Program-made: the position numbers and the translations under genes
In this document: positions 46,561-58,667 of the stretch, piece after piece
How the letters are laid out: each line of letters opens with the position of its first letter
How positions within the stretch are numbered: position 1 is the first letter of the stretch
NCBI RefSeq assembly: GCF_949628265.1
Contig: NC_088786.1
Location: 9,300,001-9,364,000, forward strand
From: Cloeon dipterum
Lineage: Eukaryota > Arthropoda > Insecta > Ephemeroptera > Baetidae
Direction of reading: 5' to 3'
Length of the DNA stretch: 64,000 bases
The notes under the pieces: model-generated
The model's input: only the letters and a program-made list of their open reading frames with translations
The model's database searches: none
What the model was told of the DNA's origin: nothing

Positions 46561-49500
46561 GGCCGCCAGCTGATTGTGACACATTGACGTCATGCAAGTT
46601 CAATGTGCCATCAGCGGCCGTTCTGCATGCGGTACTTAGCCGCCGCTGCACCACCCTTCGGCTGCCTGCGAAGCGGCCACCGCGGCCCGGCCGCTGGCTT
46701 GGCTCGGCTAGCTGGCGCGCCCAATTCCCAATTCGCGGCGGCTGTCTGTGCCAGCTGCACGCTATCGCACAACACGGACACATCGCGCCGCCGGTCAATG
46801 TTCACAATATATATTTTCTATCCGCGCTTTTCGGGAAAATACTCAGTAGGTCGGCCTGATTAGTCTGGTTGAACTCTCCGATAAGATCAAAATATTTTTC
46901 GTCCGGAAATTTATGTTGTCCAGAATGGTCTTGATGACATTCAAATTCAACTTATCTCTGCAATATATAATAGAATAGACCCAAAGTTTTTACATTTTCC
47001 TTCAAAAGTATTGCTGCTCTCCCATTTAAATATTTTTCGACCGGAAGTTAAAATTTGTCTGAGTGAAAAGGCCATCTCTTTGAAATCAAAAATTTCAAGT
47101 GGTCACAAAAGCCTAGGTTCTTTAGTTATTATTTTTTATTTTGATTTAATTTTAAAGAAAACCTACCTTTTCCATGAATTTTAAACAATCAATTATTTAG
47201 CAATATTCAACGGAGGACAAGTTCAAATTGCTGAATATTGTTTTTGTTTAATTTCCTTCATTTGACTGTAAGAAAATCTCGACGGTTTTGAATAATTTTT
47301 GGCCGCTTGATACCTCTAAGAACGAGTTTCTTTTTTTTAATATTTAATATCAACTTACAGGGGTGAAAATTTTTCAACAACCCTGATGGTTAAAATTTTT
47401 ATTCTCAGTGCTCAAGGTCGTAAGAATTCAAGCATGGCACCAAACAATTATGGTGACCTTTATTTTTAAATATTTAAAATGTTCTTAAATTTATTTGAAA
47501 TCAACAGTAAATAATGATACGTAGTTTTATTTAATAATTTATCAGAGAAAAATGAGACATTTATTTTACGGGACATTTGGTTGGTCACACCTAAATTTAT
47601 CAGTACCGTAAAAAAATAAACTAAAGCGAGGAGGCTGATCCGATGCCCCTCTTTGCTGCACACAATAGCCTATTGATTTTGTGACTGGTTACAGTTTTAA
47701 TTTTTAACTCTTTGGCGCGAGTGGAATCGCGAGGTGTAAATCAGCTGCGGCAATCTCATTCATGATGTGAGCACTGCCATCAATCCATTCACTCAGCGTG
47801 CGTAATAATATGCTATATATTATGCATAGCGCAATGCAAACACATGCACATGCACACAGCACTGCATTCATTGAGGGCCGCGCGCGAGAGAGTAAACTGT
47901 CGCATCTTGCAAATAATGGATTGCGCGCGCGGTATTAATTTACCTTGTACACACCATAGTTGTGCATGCACAACGCGCGTTCCGCGACCTGCCTCTTCTC
48001 TTTGCTGCTCTCGCGAGTTATTCCAGCTGCCGCCGGTGGCTACAGGGAATTTCTCTGCCGATATTTACGATTTACAATAAATATTTTTTATAAGAATAAT
48101 AAATATTTTTATAAGAATATAAATTATTATTATTAAACAACATCAAATATTTGGTAAATAATGAAATCAAGTGAAAGATTTGATCTAAAATTATGTGTAA
48201 GCTTTTCACTACTAGAAAGTTATTATTCTAAAACTTTAATTTGAAATATCCCTAATGACAGGGCGACATGTTGCGAAATATTTAAGGAAAAAACATGATT
48301 AAATACGTAAATGATGACATACGCAACACCGAAACACGAAAGTTTTCTTTCTCATTCATGGAATCGTCAAGCATGAAATGGAAAAGTTATTCTGACTTGT
48401 AAATGAACAAAGCTAATTTAAAATTTAAATGCGACTATCATTTTAGAAAAGCTAATTCCTTCTGTTTTCTGCCGAGGAGGTTTTCGAGTTTGAAGAACTA
48501 AATTATATTTAAAGTTTTGAGGAGTGTTTTTCCACCGTAGAATTTTGAAACGAGGAAAACGCCGAGTGACGCAAACTAATTTTACGCAATCCAATGATGA
48601 CTCAAAATATATACAAAGGGGAAATTCAAAAAGCAGGGGCGAGAGCGGATGCGTCATTTGGGTCGTGGCGTACGTGTCGGAGATAATACCCATTTATTTC
48701 CATAGATTTTGCAATCTTACAAAACTTCTCTTTTGCATTTGAGAAACACTCAGGCTGCGCGAGCACGACTTTTCTCCGCGTCCTGAGAATCAGCAAGCGG
48801 ACACAATAACAGAACAAGAAGTCGAGCATAATGAGGGCGGTCGAATATAATAAAAAAAATTTAGGTGCAGCTGTCTGTACAGCCCCCGGCATAAATAAGG
48901 GGGAGCTTTTTTCGGAGACCCCGACGCCGCGCGTCGCGTTTCCGGAGCCGAACAAGTACTTTTCCCGACATTGGGAGAGCGAGCAAGATATTTTCAACCC
49001 TGCGAGAAGCAAAGGCCGGCCGGATCAATAAAAAGCAGTAACTCAGGCAGCCAATGATTATTTTCGAATGCGCCTGAATATTGATTTTCGGCGTGGTGAA
49101 AAAAGCCTCCCTTGTCCAAGGCGGAGAATTCTCTCTGCGGTTGTAAAATTTATTTCATTTGCATTCAAACCGATAGTATTTAAACGGTGGCGGCAAGCGG
49201 AGCAAAAGCAATAGTCAGTCAGCCTGTGTAAAACGCGTTGGAGCACGAAAAATCGGTAAAAAGTCAAAAGGAGGATATCCATGACGGAAGACATAACGGC
49301 TCATTTTTGTGGTGAATTTGAGCGCTGTGTGCTGCTGGAGAGAGTGCCACGTTCGTACATTTCCACGACTCTGCGACTTCCACGCTGGCCAGACCGCACT
49401 GGCGAGTCAATGACCTAAAAGTTGGGTTTCAGCAAAGGCTTTTGCATTTTCTTTTAGCCCAGCCTGACAATTGCAATCGCGAATAATATTGCTATGTTAG

Positions 49501-52398
49501 CTAGCCTCGCGCGCAAACACCGTGTTTTCCTTTCTGAACGGGGGCAAGCTGCGAACGAAGCAGCTAAAATGTGCAATACTTAGATAACCACTTGCAAAGC
49601 ATTGCAATTCGTCACTCACAATTTACCAGAGCGATATTTCATTTTGATAAAAAAAAAATCGGCTGCTACTGCGTTATTTCTGGAGATAACAAAGAAAAAA
49701 CAGATTTAAAAAAATATATAAATTCAAAATTATTTTATGCACATCAAAAGAAAATCAGCAGGGGTTTGCAAATTGATGATTTTGCAATTTTAAAATCTGA
49801 AGATTTTAAAATTAATCTAAAATATCAATTTTAGTCTTGCCATTATTGCTGCAATTTTGGTAGCTTACATGGAAATAAAAATCCAATAGGGATATTTTTA
49901 GTTCCATAATATATGAGTTAGAATTTGTATTGTAATCAATACAGTTTTGATCAATATTTCATTTAAATTAATTAATTATTCAGATATAATTTTTAGGACA
50001 AATCTTTTGATAATGATTGTTATAAATTTTCAAGATGCGTCTCAAATGAAAGTTCCTTGAATATATGTATCGGCCTTGGAAAGAGAAGAGAAACGGTTTA
50101 TGCTTTTAATTAGGTTATAAATTCTCCATACTAACGAGATCTGTCCGATTTTCAGGTAAATCATAACTTGACGTAACCTTCAAGGAATTTCCCAAGGTCA
50201 GAAATATTGTATAAAAAATCTTAAGTCAGGTAAAAATTGATACAATGAAAGATTGGGAGAACCAGCCAATGACGAAATATGACTAAATAAAAATACGTGT
50301 GCTTTATTATAAAAAAGTTAAAGAACCTAACAAACGTTAAAAGGAGCAACCTCTTAGCGTTTCTTACAAACACAGACCAACATGATTAGGTCTTGGTCCG
50401 AGCCGTTTAATAAAACGTGAAAAATTATAGAAGCTGAAAATAAGTTAAATTTTCAGCCTTTATAGTTGAATATTGTATTTTAAAGCAATTCTTAATTTGG
50501 TTTCAGAAATTTTTAATTTATATTAATTCATTTTCAGATTTGAATCATAGTTTGGAAAAAAATCTAGAGAAGCAGACTGAAGTAAAAATATCGCAAAGGT
50601 TCAACCAAAACCAACATGCTTGTAGTCTAACTAGCTTTCTTCTTATCAAAAGATACGGAAATGAAGTTTATCTTTGTCAAAACTGGGCGCTGCATTGAAG
50701 ATATATATATAGAAGAGCTACAAAAACATTGATTTGGACAAACATTTAAAAGTATAGGGCTTATCGAAGTAGAGGTTTTTCCATCAAATGAGTCGACAGA
50801 CGAAAACACAAAATATTTTTGAAAAACTCCAATCAACTGAAACGAGCATAGCGTGCCGCGGTGCAATTAGCCGGTGAATTTAGGTGGGATGCCAAATGCG
50901 CGTTTGAATTAATTGCATCAGCAGACAATATCTGAGGCGGCGGCGGACGAGACGAGTGCCAATGCGATTCTACAAAATAGCAGTAATTCTGCACTCGTTT
51001 CGGCGGCGACGGCGACGGCCGCTGCACATGGCCGAGGCGACCAAGCGAGGCCTCCTAAGCGAGAGAGTCTGCTCTAGTTTAGGAAACTAACTCCGACTTC
51101 ACCCGTTTAGGATGAAATGGTATCTCCCGTGCGCGCCGCCGACTGACGGCGGCGTCGGCACACGGCGCCGGCTTTTCCGAAAAGGGTGGAAATTGATATG
51201 AGGAAAATCGGCATAAATCATAAATTGGCGCGTGCCATTCGGGTGGGCCGTCATATTTGATCGCTATTTTGCGCCGCATTGGTACACGGCGATGGCAAAG
51301 CGGGGCCTGTGTGCTGGCTGGCGCCGCCGCTTGGCGGGGGCTACGGGGCACGCGGCTCTCTCGTAGCCTCGCCGTGAAATTCCAACCTACGTCATCACCC
51401 CCCGTGCCACGTGACGTGTCCCCCTCTGGGAGGCGGCGTCCCCAACCTAATACCTAACACAGGGCGTACCAGGCGAAAGTCGGCTTCCGCGCCGCTGCCT
51501 AAGCCCGCGCTCCGCGGCCTCCGCAATTTAATTTTTTTGGCATTACAATGCATTTTTACGAATTTTGCGGAGAAATGTACTATTCAATATTTTTATGATA
51601 TAATTACATTAATTAAATTTGTTCCTACATGTGCTCGTATTGAAAGCCATTTTATTATCTTATTTTTGGAGAAGTTCAATTTTTTTATTTTTCTCCACTT
51701 GTTAAAATGTTAAATATTTTTTACTGTTTAATTTTAGTGTTATCATGGTAATTTTATTTAGAGTAAGTCCAGCAGATATGAAATTGAAGAACTCTAATTC
51801 TCATTTTAATTTAAGTGCATTGAAATATCCTTTTTCGCATTTAAAAATAATTTTACCCCTCATCTCCAAAGAATCTTCCTAATTTCGTTGAGATAAATAA
51901 ACCCTAATATTTGTTCTTCAAATATATTGTTAACTTGGTTCCCCATTTTTCCGAAAATTTTGGAGCCGCATTTAATTCAAATATTTAAATTTGCTATTTT
52001 ATCACTGCTTTAATTAATGAAATTTTTTACTAGCTCCATCCAAGACGTCCATTTATCAATAACACTGCAACTCTTCAATAGTTGGTATATTTCAATGAGG
52101 GCATATGATTTTAAGTACACAAGGATTTTTTTACACCTTTTTTCGGTTGAATTTACATGCAGTTTTCTCTGTGTACAGTGAGCTTTTTATTTCTCTGTAT
52201 TTCTTAAACAAATAAAAAGTTCACTATACAAATCTGCATTTAATTGGAAATCGAAAACAATTCACCATCTCATGATTAATGTTTACCCTTAAACTTACGA
52301 GGTCCTATGAACGAAAATCTAGAGCTGTCTTTAACCAAAGTATTTGATTTATTTCCTAACTATTTAAAATTAATTTTCACTTTTGTTCAGTCAGTTGA
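46561..52398. other. Long intergenic interval with several GC-rich islands
   Basis: 5.8 kb without a recognisable gene. AT-rich stretches alternate with GC-richer islands at about 47700-48060, 48880-49030, 49320-49570 and 50840-51530. The island at 47700-48060 contains a 14-bp perfect palindrome at 47960-47973. Open frames in the 50840-51530 island are low-complexity with no domain. The islands could be enhancers or first exons of an unannotated transcript. A minus-strand AATAAA at 52348-52353 probably serves the KIAA1143 gene. Confidence 0.45.
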
Positions 52399-52946
52399 TT
52401 AAGATTCTTCATCGTCTTCGTCGTTAAAAGATAACAACTTTTTGTTTTGCTTAGGACGTTTAGCATCCTTTGATGATTTAGAGTCTTTGCTATCACTTTT
52501 CTTTGACTTATCATCTGATGTCTTCTTTGGCCCTATTGTACTGGATGAAGCTTCCTCACTTGACCTCTTTGTTGGTTTCCTAAATAAAATGCGGCCACCC
52601 TCTGCTGCTGGCACATCGTCTGCAACAAGATAAAAATGCACAAATTAAAACATAAATCAGCGAAATGAGTAAAAATTTCAATTCAGATCTTTGCATACAT
52701 ACCTTCAATCTTTTTCTGTTTCTCTATCTCCTCTTGAACCTCGTCAGCAGTCAGGTCCCCTTTCTTCAGCACGACCACGGTGGGCAGTTCATCTCCTCGA
52801 TCGTCGTAATCATCATCTGTCGCGGCTGAAAGCTGCTCGCGCTTCGTTTCAACGTCAGGACCTTCCTTCCAGCCAATTTGCTCTTTCATTCGCTTAATGA
52901 AGTCTGGCTCTGGAGGCTTGATGTAGCCGACGTTGTGTCTTGGCAT
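52399..52946 (-). CDS. KIAA1143: KIAA1143 homologue (small conserved protein of unknown function)
   Basis: Conserved animal protein with no established activity. Two exons in transcript order: 52703-52946 and 52399-52619, giving 154 aa, the same length as human KIAA1143. Matching blocks: the N-terminus MPRHNVGYIKPPEPDFIKR (human [20 protein letters not shown]), GPDVETKR, VVVLKKGDLTADEV, GGRILFRKP and the C-terminal LLSFNDEDDEES. Charged and low-complexity between these blocks (a Lys/Ser/Asp-rich stretch), so probably disordered. It is head-to-head with THOC1. Confidence 0.93.
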
Positions 52947-53598
52947 CGTTGATTATTATAATATGTATATCCGTAGATCAGATGCAATTAGCGCAACAAA
53001 AGTTTCGAAATATCCTTAAGATCAAATAATTATGATCTATTGGAAATAATTTGCCATCAGACAAGCCAAATTATGTATTATGAAAAATGTGTTAGTGGAC
53101 TGAAAGGGATTATGCCAGGAAAAACGTGCGATCCACTCGTAAACACAAACATCAACTCACAAGAACTCAAAGTATAAAGAGCTCGAGCAGACGCCATTGT
53201 GATGTGAGAAAATATTATCAAACAAGACATGAATAAGTCTCACTTACCAAACCAATATGGCGTGTTGTTCTGTCCTTTGCGTCTTTATCGAACACGAACA
53301 AGAACACCTGGTCAACATAAAACACATGGTGAAGGGAAAGAAACAAACGACGCCAACAGAGTGCGCATGTCTGATCGCATTCTTCCGAACCCGCAGCTAG
53401 CGCATCCCGCTTCAAGCCCCCTTGGTTTAATGGCTCATTCGTTCTTCTTGTTGTTGTCGTAGTTTGGCTTTGGCTGCGTTTCATTAAAAACTGAGCACTA
53501 TTTAACTTAATGCTTTTTGCTTTGAATAATTGATTTTTCAATCACTCTTTTGCAAACTCTGCTGGCCTTCGTTTGATACCATACATATACACGGCAAA
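52947..53598. promoter_or_regulatory. Divergent promoter between KIAA1143 and THOC1
   Basis: 652 nt between start codons, with no convincing TATA box and no coding exon. Confidence 0.45.
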
Positions 53599-56500
53599 AT
53601 GGCAGAGCTAACGATAAGCTTCATAAAAATGAAAGCAGACTTCTCCGTGAGTAAAATTTCTAAACACACATTTCATGAAAGAATCTAGTGACCGGCATCC
53701 CCTTTTCTGCAATCATCCATCTTTCCTCGCTTTTCACCTCCATTGCACACAATTTTCTTCAAGAAGGACACTTACTTAAGGCTTGTTTTTCAGGATGCCA
53801 TCAGGAGGAGTGCCAGAGAAGCATCTGTGGATCCACTTCAAGCAATTTTCGACACTCAGAGTGCATCGTATGTATTAGGCACAAATTCAGATTAAATCCA
53901 TTAAATCTACAAATTAAATATTAATAAATCTCTTGCATTGAATATGAAATTTCTGATCCATTGAAATTAACAAGAACCCGAATCTATTTCAGGGACAGTG
54001 AAAAGAGGCACGTCTTGGACCATGCTTTCCGAGAGAAGCTTTCCAGCATACTGTCAAATCCAAACAACATCAATGTTAGCATATTCGAAAACCTGGTCAG
54101 GCTTAGCATCATGGTGAGCAAGAAGGACATGTGCAACGCCACTCTGCCTGTCGTCCTCCTGAGTGACGTGTTCGAATCCCTCACTCTTGACAACTGTGAC
54201 AAGCTTTTCAACTTTGTTGAAGAGAGTGTGAACATTTGGAAAGAGGACTTTTTCTTCTCGTCGGGAAAAAATCACATTTTAAGAATGTGCAACGGTATTA
54301 TTTGGGATTTTAGAGATGTAAGATTTCTTTATTAACCTGAATTAAATTTCAGACTTGCTTCGGAGACTTTCACGATCTCAGAATACTGTGTTTTGTGGCA
54401 GGATACTTTTGTTCCTAGCAAAGTTTTTCCCATTTTCGGAACGATCTGGTAATTATTTCTATAAATTTGCTCACTTCATAGCTGATTGGTATTTTAATCA
54501 GGGCTCAACGTCATTAGCGAATTTAATATGGAAAACATAACTGAATACAAAGCTACTCCCGAGGAAAATGGAGATATCAAGACTAGTACCTGCGATGACG
54601 AAGCGGCGAGAAACAAGTACTAACGCTGGTTATCCATTGAAAGAAAATTTGGTCTAAAATATTGATTATTAGAATGAAGCTAGACTACAATCTCTACTGC
54701 AAATTTTGGGCGCTACAGGACTTCTTCCGCAACCCCAATCAGTGCTACCTGAAAATCCTGTGGAGAACGTTCACTTCGGTAAGATTATTATTTTTGTGTG
54801 TTTGATTAAGCTAATTATTGTATTTGCAGCACACAACTGCCGTTTTGGACGCTTTCAGCAGCTACAAGTTGGAAGAGATAGGCACAGGCGAGCACAAGAA
54901 AGGCTCGCACAAGTCTGAACAGCAGTACTTTGCCAAATATCTCACGAATCAAAAGCTCCTGGAACTACAACTGAGCGACACCAACTTCCGCAGATTCGTT
55001 CTCTTGCAGTTTCTGATTTTGTTCCAGTACCTCACGTCCACAGTCAAATTCAGATCGTATGTGCTGCTAATTTGAATGTACTGATCGTTCATATTAAATT
55101 TTTCTTTTTGCAATTGCCAGAGACAATGATGAGCTGAAACCGGAGCAGGCAGAATGGGTGAAGGAGACTACTGTTTCCATCTACGCACTGATGGTTGAGA
55201 CGCCCCCACATGGTGCCGAGTTTGCCAAGTCTGTGAAGCATATTTTAGAGGTTTGTTAAGAAAAAATGGTTGAAATTTAAAATTATAGAATGGATTAGTT
55301 TTTTTTTTGTGGATTTATTCAGGGTGGATAGCTGTTATTGACATTTTAAATGATAAATAATATTAAATAAAACGCTCCTGTACTGAACAGCGGCTGTTTT
55401 GGTAGCCAATTAACAAACTTATAATGCCATCCTTTGTGATGAAAAGCTAGTTGAAATATTGAAATTCTGCTTATTGAAAATAATTTTCATCTATCCTTCT
55501 GATGGCTGCAGCTCCTGCTCTAATAAAGATGGATTTTTAGTGCTCTAGAGTCAACAATTATTTTAATGGTGCTCGTTTTATTTTAATACTTTACTTCTTC
55601 AACTTTTTAGAGGGAATCACATTGGAACACGTGGAAGAATGAAGGTTGCCATGAATTCAAAAAGCCAGCAACCGCCGATTCCAGCTCTCCAGAGCCAATT
55701 AAAAAGCGGGCGGTCAAACGTCTTGGTGAACTGATGAAATCCGCCTGCGATAGCAAGAGAATTTTACTGGGAAAGTAGGTATTCAAATCAAGAAATGTTC
55801 AATATATAACCGCGTCATTTTAGCCCCGAGTTGACCAAACTGTGGAATCAAGCCTCAAACAATCTGGACGCCTGCCGCTCCAAGGAACGAGATTTTCTGC
55901 CCTCGCTTGAAATGTACTTTGAAGACGCGATAACTCAGGCAAATCCCCTGAGCATGGTTGAGGAGAAATACAAGTAATTAATACTAGTGCTTAAATATTT
56001 GAATGATTGTTTATGCTGTGTTTTGTAGGAAAGTGAACGACGGAAATTTTGGTTGGAGGGCTCTGCGTTTGATGGCCAGACGAAGCCCGCATTTCTTCAC
56101 CCACAGCAACACGCAGATCAGCAAATTGCCTGAGTACCTGGAGATGATGATTAAAAAGATCGCCAAGGATTTGCCTGCAAGCCTTAATAATAAAATGTTA
56201 AATATTTAATATTTAATTTCTATTAATTCAGCAGTCTGGAGAAACTGCGGACGAACTGAAATCCGAAGAGCAAGACTTGGGAGGCACCACCCAAGATGCG
56301 GATGAGGATGAGTTGCTTGAGGAGGCTAAGGATGGATTCAAGGACACGAAAGAGGAACAAGAAAACTTAAAAGGTATTGTTTAATTCTAGAAAGTATACT
56401 TTTCACACACAAAATTATAATCTCAGATGATAAAATGGATGACGATGAAGAGGTTGATGAAACTCCTACTATTGCTTTGACGCAAGAACTCCTGGACAGC

Positions 56501-56779
56501 GTTGCTAAAGTGATCGCTGTGGAATGGACCAAAGTCGCTACAAAACTCGGCTACAAAGAGGATGAGGTAAACCAATTTGTAAGAAGTCGTTTTGGCGCTT
56601 AACATTTCACCAATTAATTCCAGATTGAGTACTTGAAAGGAGAGCATGACAATGAAATCGATAGGTGCATCCACCTGTTGAAAATCTGGAAGCAGGATGA
56701 CGAGGATGCCAGCGCAGCTGGTTTGGCCTACACCCTGTCAGGACTTGGACTTACCGACGCTGCAGCTTTGTTGCAGTAA
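53599..56779 (+). CDS. THOC1: THO complex subunit 1
   Basis: Subunit of the nuclear THO/TREX complex, which couples transcription to mRNA packaging and export. Fourteen coding exons: 53599-53646, 53794-53867, 53993-54294, 54353-54448, 54502-54616, 54673-54778, 54830-55056, 55121-55250, 55611-55774, 55824-55973, 56029-56176, 56232-56373, 56427-56566 and 56624-56779. All phases agree, giving 665 aa (human THOC1 has 657). Highly conserved blocks: [81 protein letters not shown] and [17 protein letters not shown]. An acidic linker follows, then a C-terminal death-domain-like segment (about 575-665). Most introns are 53-65 nt; that at 56177-56231 has a GC donor. It converges on SAMTOR with 266 nt between stops. 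Confidence 0.96.
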
Positions 56780-57044
56780 ATTGACCTGATTATGGATAAT
56801 TTCCTTTGTGCAGAGCATTTATAAAATTCTCTTTGTTAACCAATAGTTAGTTTATTTTTGACAAATCTGGCCTCCTATTTTTAATAGCTTTTTAAATTGT
56901 TTGAAGGAAGTGAGTTCAAGTTAAGAATCAATAATAATTCCCAAATGGAGAACTTTGCTCAGTTAGTAAGAAATAATTTACCTAGTATTTTGAATAGCAG
57001 TGGAAACTGGAATTTAAAAACAGGATGTTAAAAGATTGATCAGT

Positions 57045-57050
57045 TTTATT
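57045..57050 (-). terminator. AATAAA overlapping the SAMTOR stop codon
   Basis: The last codon GAA and stop TAA are followed by AA, which creates AATAAA across the stop. If used, the 3' UTR would be about 15-30 nt. Confidence 0.45.
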
Positions 57051-58378
57051 CAAAATTAGGCAATTGGTCAAACATTTCAGGATCAGCTGCTTCTTTGACG
57101 CTGCATGAACTCGTAGGTTCGATCTGCACAAGTTTGCTGTCTTGAGGAATGACAATCATTGACGCTGGGCTCTCAAAGTGCTGCAAATTTTGGCACTTTT
57201 TCCGTTCCAATGTTGCCCAGAGTTTAGGGAACTCTGAATCTGGACTTTTTCTAAACACCATGCAGTGCAAGTGATGCAATTTAACATAATTTATCCTCCA
57301 GAAGCCCAAAGTGGCCAGTGCAACTCTCCACTGTCTCATCAAGGGTGCATTCGCCGTAGCGTGTTTGGAATCGGGTGTTATAATTAGTAATATTCCACGA
57401 GGCTTCAAAATTTTGTACGCGTTCTCGCAGCACTTGTACCTTGCTTGTGCGCATGGAAAATACTCCAGGAGCAAGGAAAATACGACAACATCAAAACTCT
57501 GCTCTTCTAAATGATTCAGTTCTGAACCAATTTCCAATTGCTTGGCCTGAGTAATGTTAACGTTTAAAAAGTCACATTTCTTCACGTTTCGTTCGCCCGG
57601 CGCAATGTCAATTGCCTCGACCTCGTAATTGTCAAAGCTCGCAAATGGATTGTAACAACTGCCGACGTCGATCAATTTTATTTTACCGGTGCTGAGTCTG
57701 CTGATTTCCTCGCCAAACGAGTACGAAGGACTTTTCAGCAAATTCGACATTTTCTTGGTTTCCTCCTCGTCCGCTTTTCGCAATCCACCGCCTAGATAGT
57801 AATCTAAACATTGTGAATGCGCCCATTGAATTCTGCTCTCGGCGAAGTCTGTCTTGGAATTCTGCTCCCAGTGTTCTTGTGCCAATGCTGCCATATTCTG
57901 AGCATATTCCTATATTTGCAGATGTTTTAATTTAAGGCTGTTGTTATCAATTCGGTGATAATATTACCTTCAGGGTTTCCAAGTCCTTGCAATGCTTGGA
58001 CCAAGCAGCCTCAAATCCATTAGTGGCGGCATCAACTCTCAGGGTGTGGTGCACCTCCTTTATAAATGACGACAGTTTCAGGTGCTCTTGGCTGGCCGTG
58101 TTCCCTCTAAAAAGTTTTAACTCTTTCAGGAAAATGTTTTATCTGCGTCTGAATTGTTATAAAATGGTATAATTAATTTTTTAGATGTTAATGACAGAAA
58201 AATACATCCCTAGATGGTAAGGAAATTTTCCAAGATTGAGAACGACCATATTAAAAAATAATTAACAAATGTGATTGTAGCAATTCCAGCCAATCCCAAG
58301 CCTAATCAAATTTGCTGAATTGTTCCAATTTAATATCTTAAGAAAGTATTAATACCTTGCAGTCTTGTCTTTTTCCAT
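57046..58378 (-). CDS. SAMTOR: SAMTOR / BMT2 homologue, S-adenosylmethionine sensor
   Basis: SAM-binding methyltransferase-fold protein that, in animals, links SAM levels to mTORC1 through GATOR1/KICSTOR. Exons in transcript order: 58356-58378, 57968-58106 and 57046-57909. Phases agree, giving 341 aa. The SAM-binding loop is KLIDVGSCYNPF (about 132-143), followed by the acidic strand end VEAIDIAPGE, KCDFLNVNI, the motif FDVVVFSLLLEYFP and GILLIITPDS, all matching human SAMTOR. The N-terminal helical part matches too (FEAAWSKHCKDLETLKEYA versus human FDKIWREHCEDEETLCEYA). The first exon codes only seven residues and a split codon. The stop TAA is embedded in an AATAAA (57045-57050). It lies in tandem downstream of VPS41. 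Confidence 0.94.
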
Positions 58379-58667
58379 TACAATTTTTTCTCGCTGGTAG
58401 AATTATCATTGTAGCTTAATAGTCTTAAAATGAGTGTTAGAGAGCGAGATTAAAACACACTTGTTCAGCATTGGCATATTAGATACATTATTTATTCTCC
58501 TATATTTATAGCAATTAACAACGTCGGTAAAAAGTCAATGATACAAAAATGAGCATTGATATAATTCATATATAGAAATACAATTTGCGTTCAATAAATT
58601 GACCCCCCCGTTTCCCTCTTCGACACGATTTGGAAATTAATGACGACCATATAAGCGTTCAGCGCAA

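Noticed and set aside
51079-51457. Overlapping open frames on both strands in a CpG island
   Set aside because: Low-complexity Arg/Pro/Ala translations typical of GC-rich noncoding DNA, with no family resemblance.
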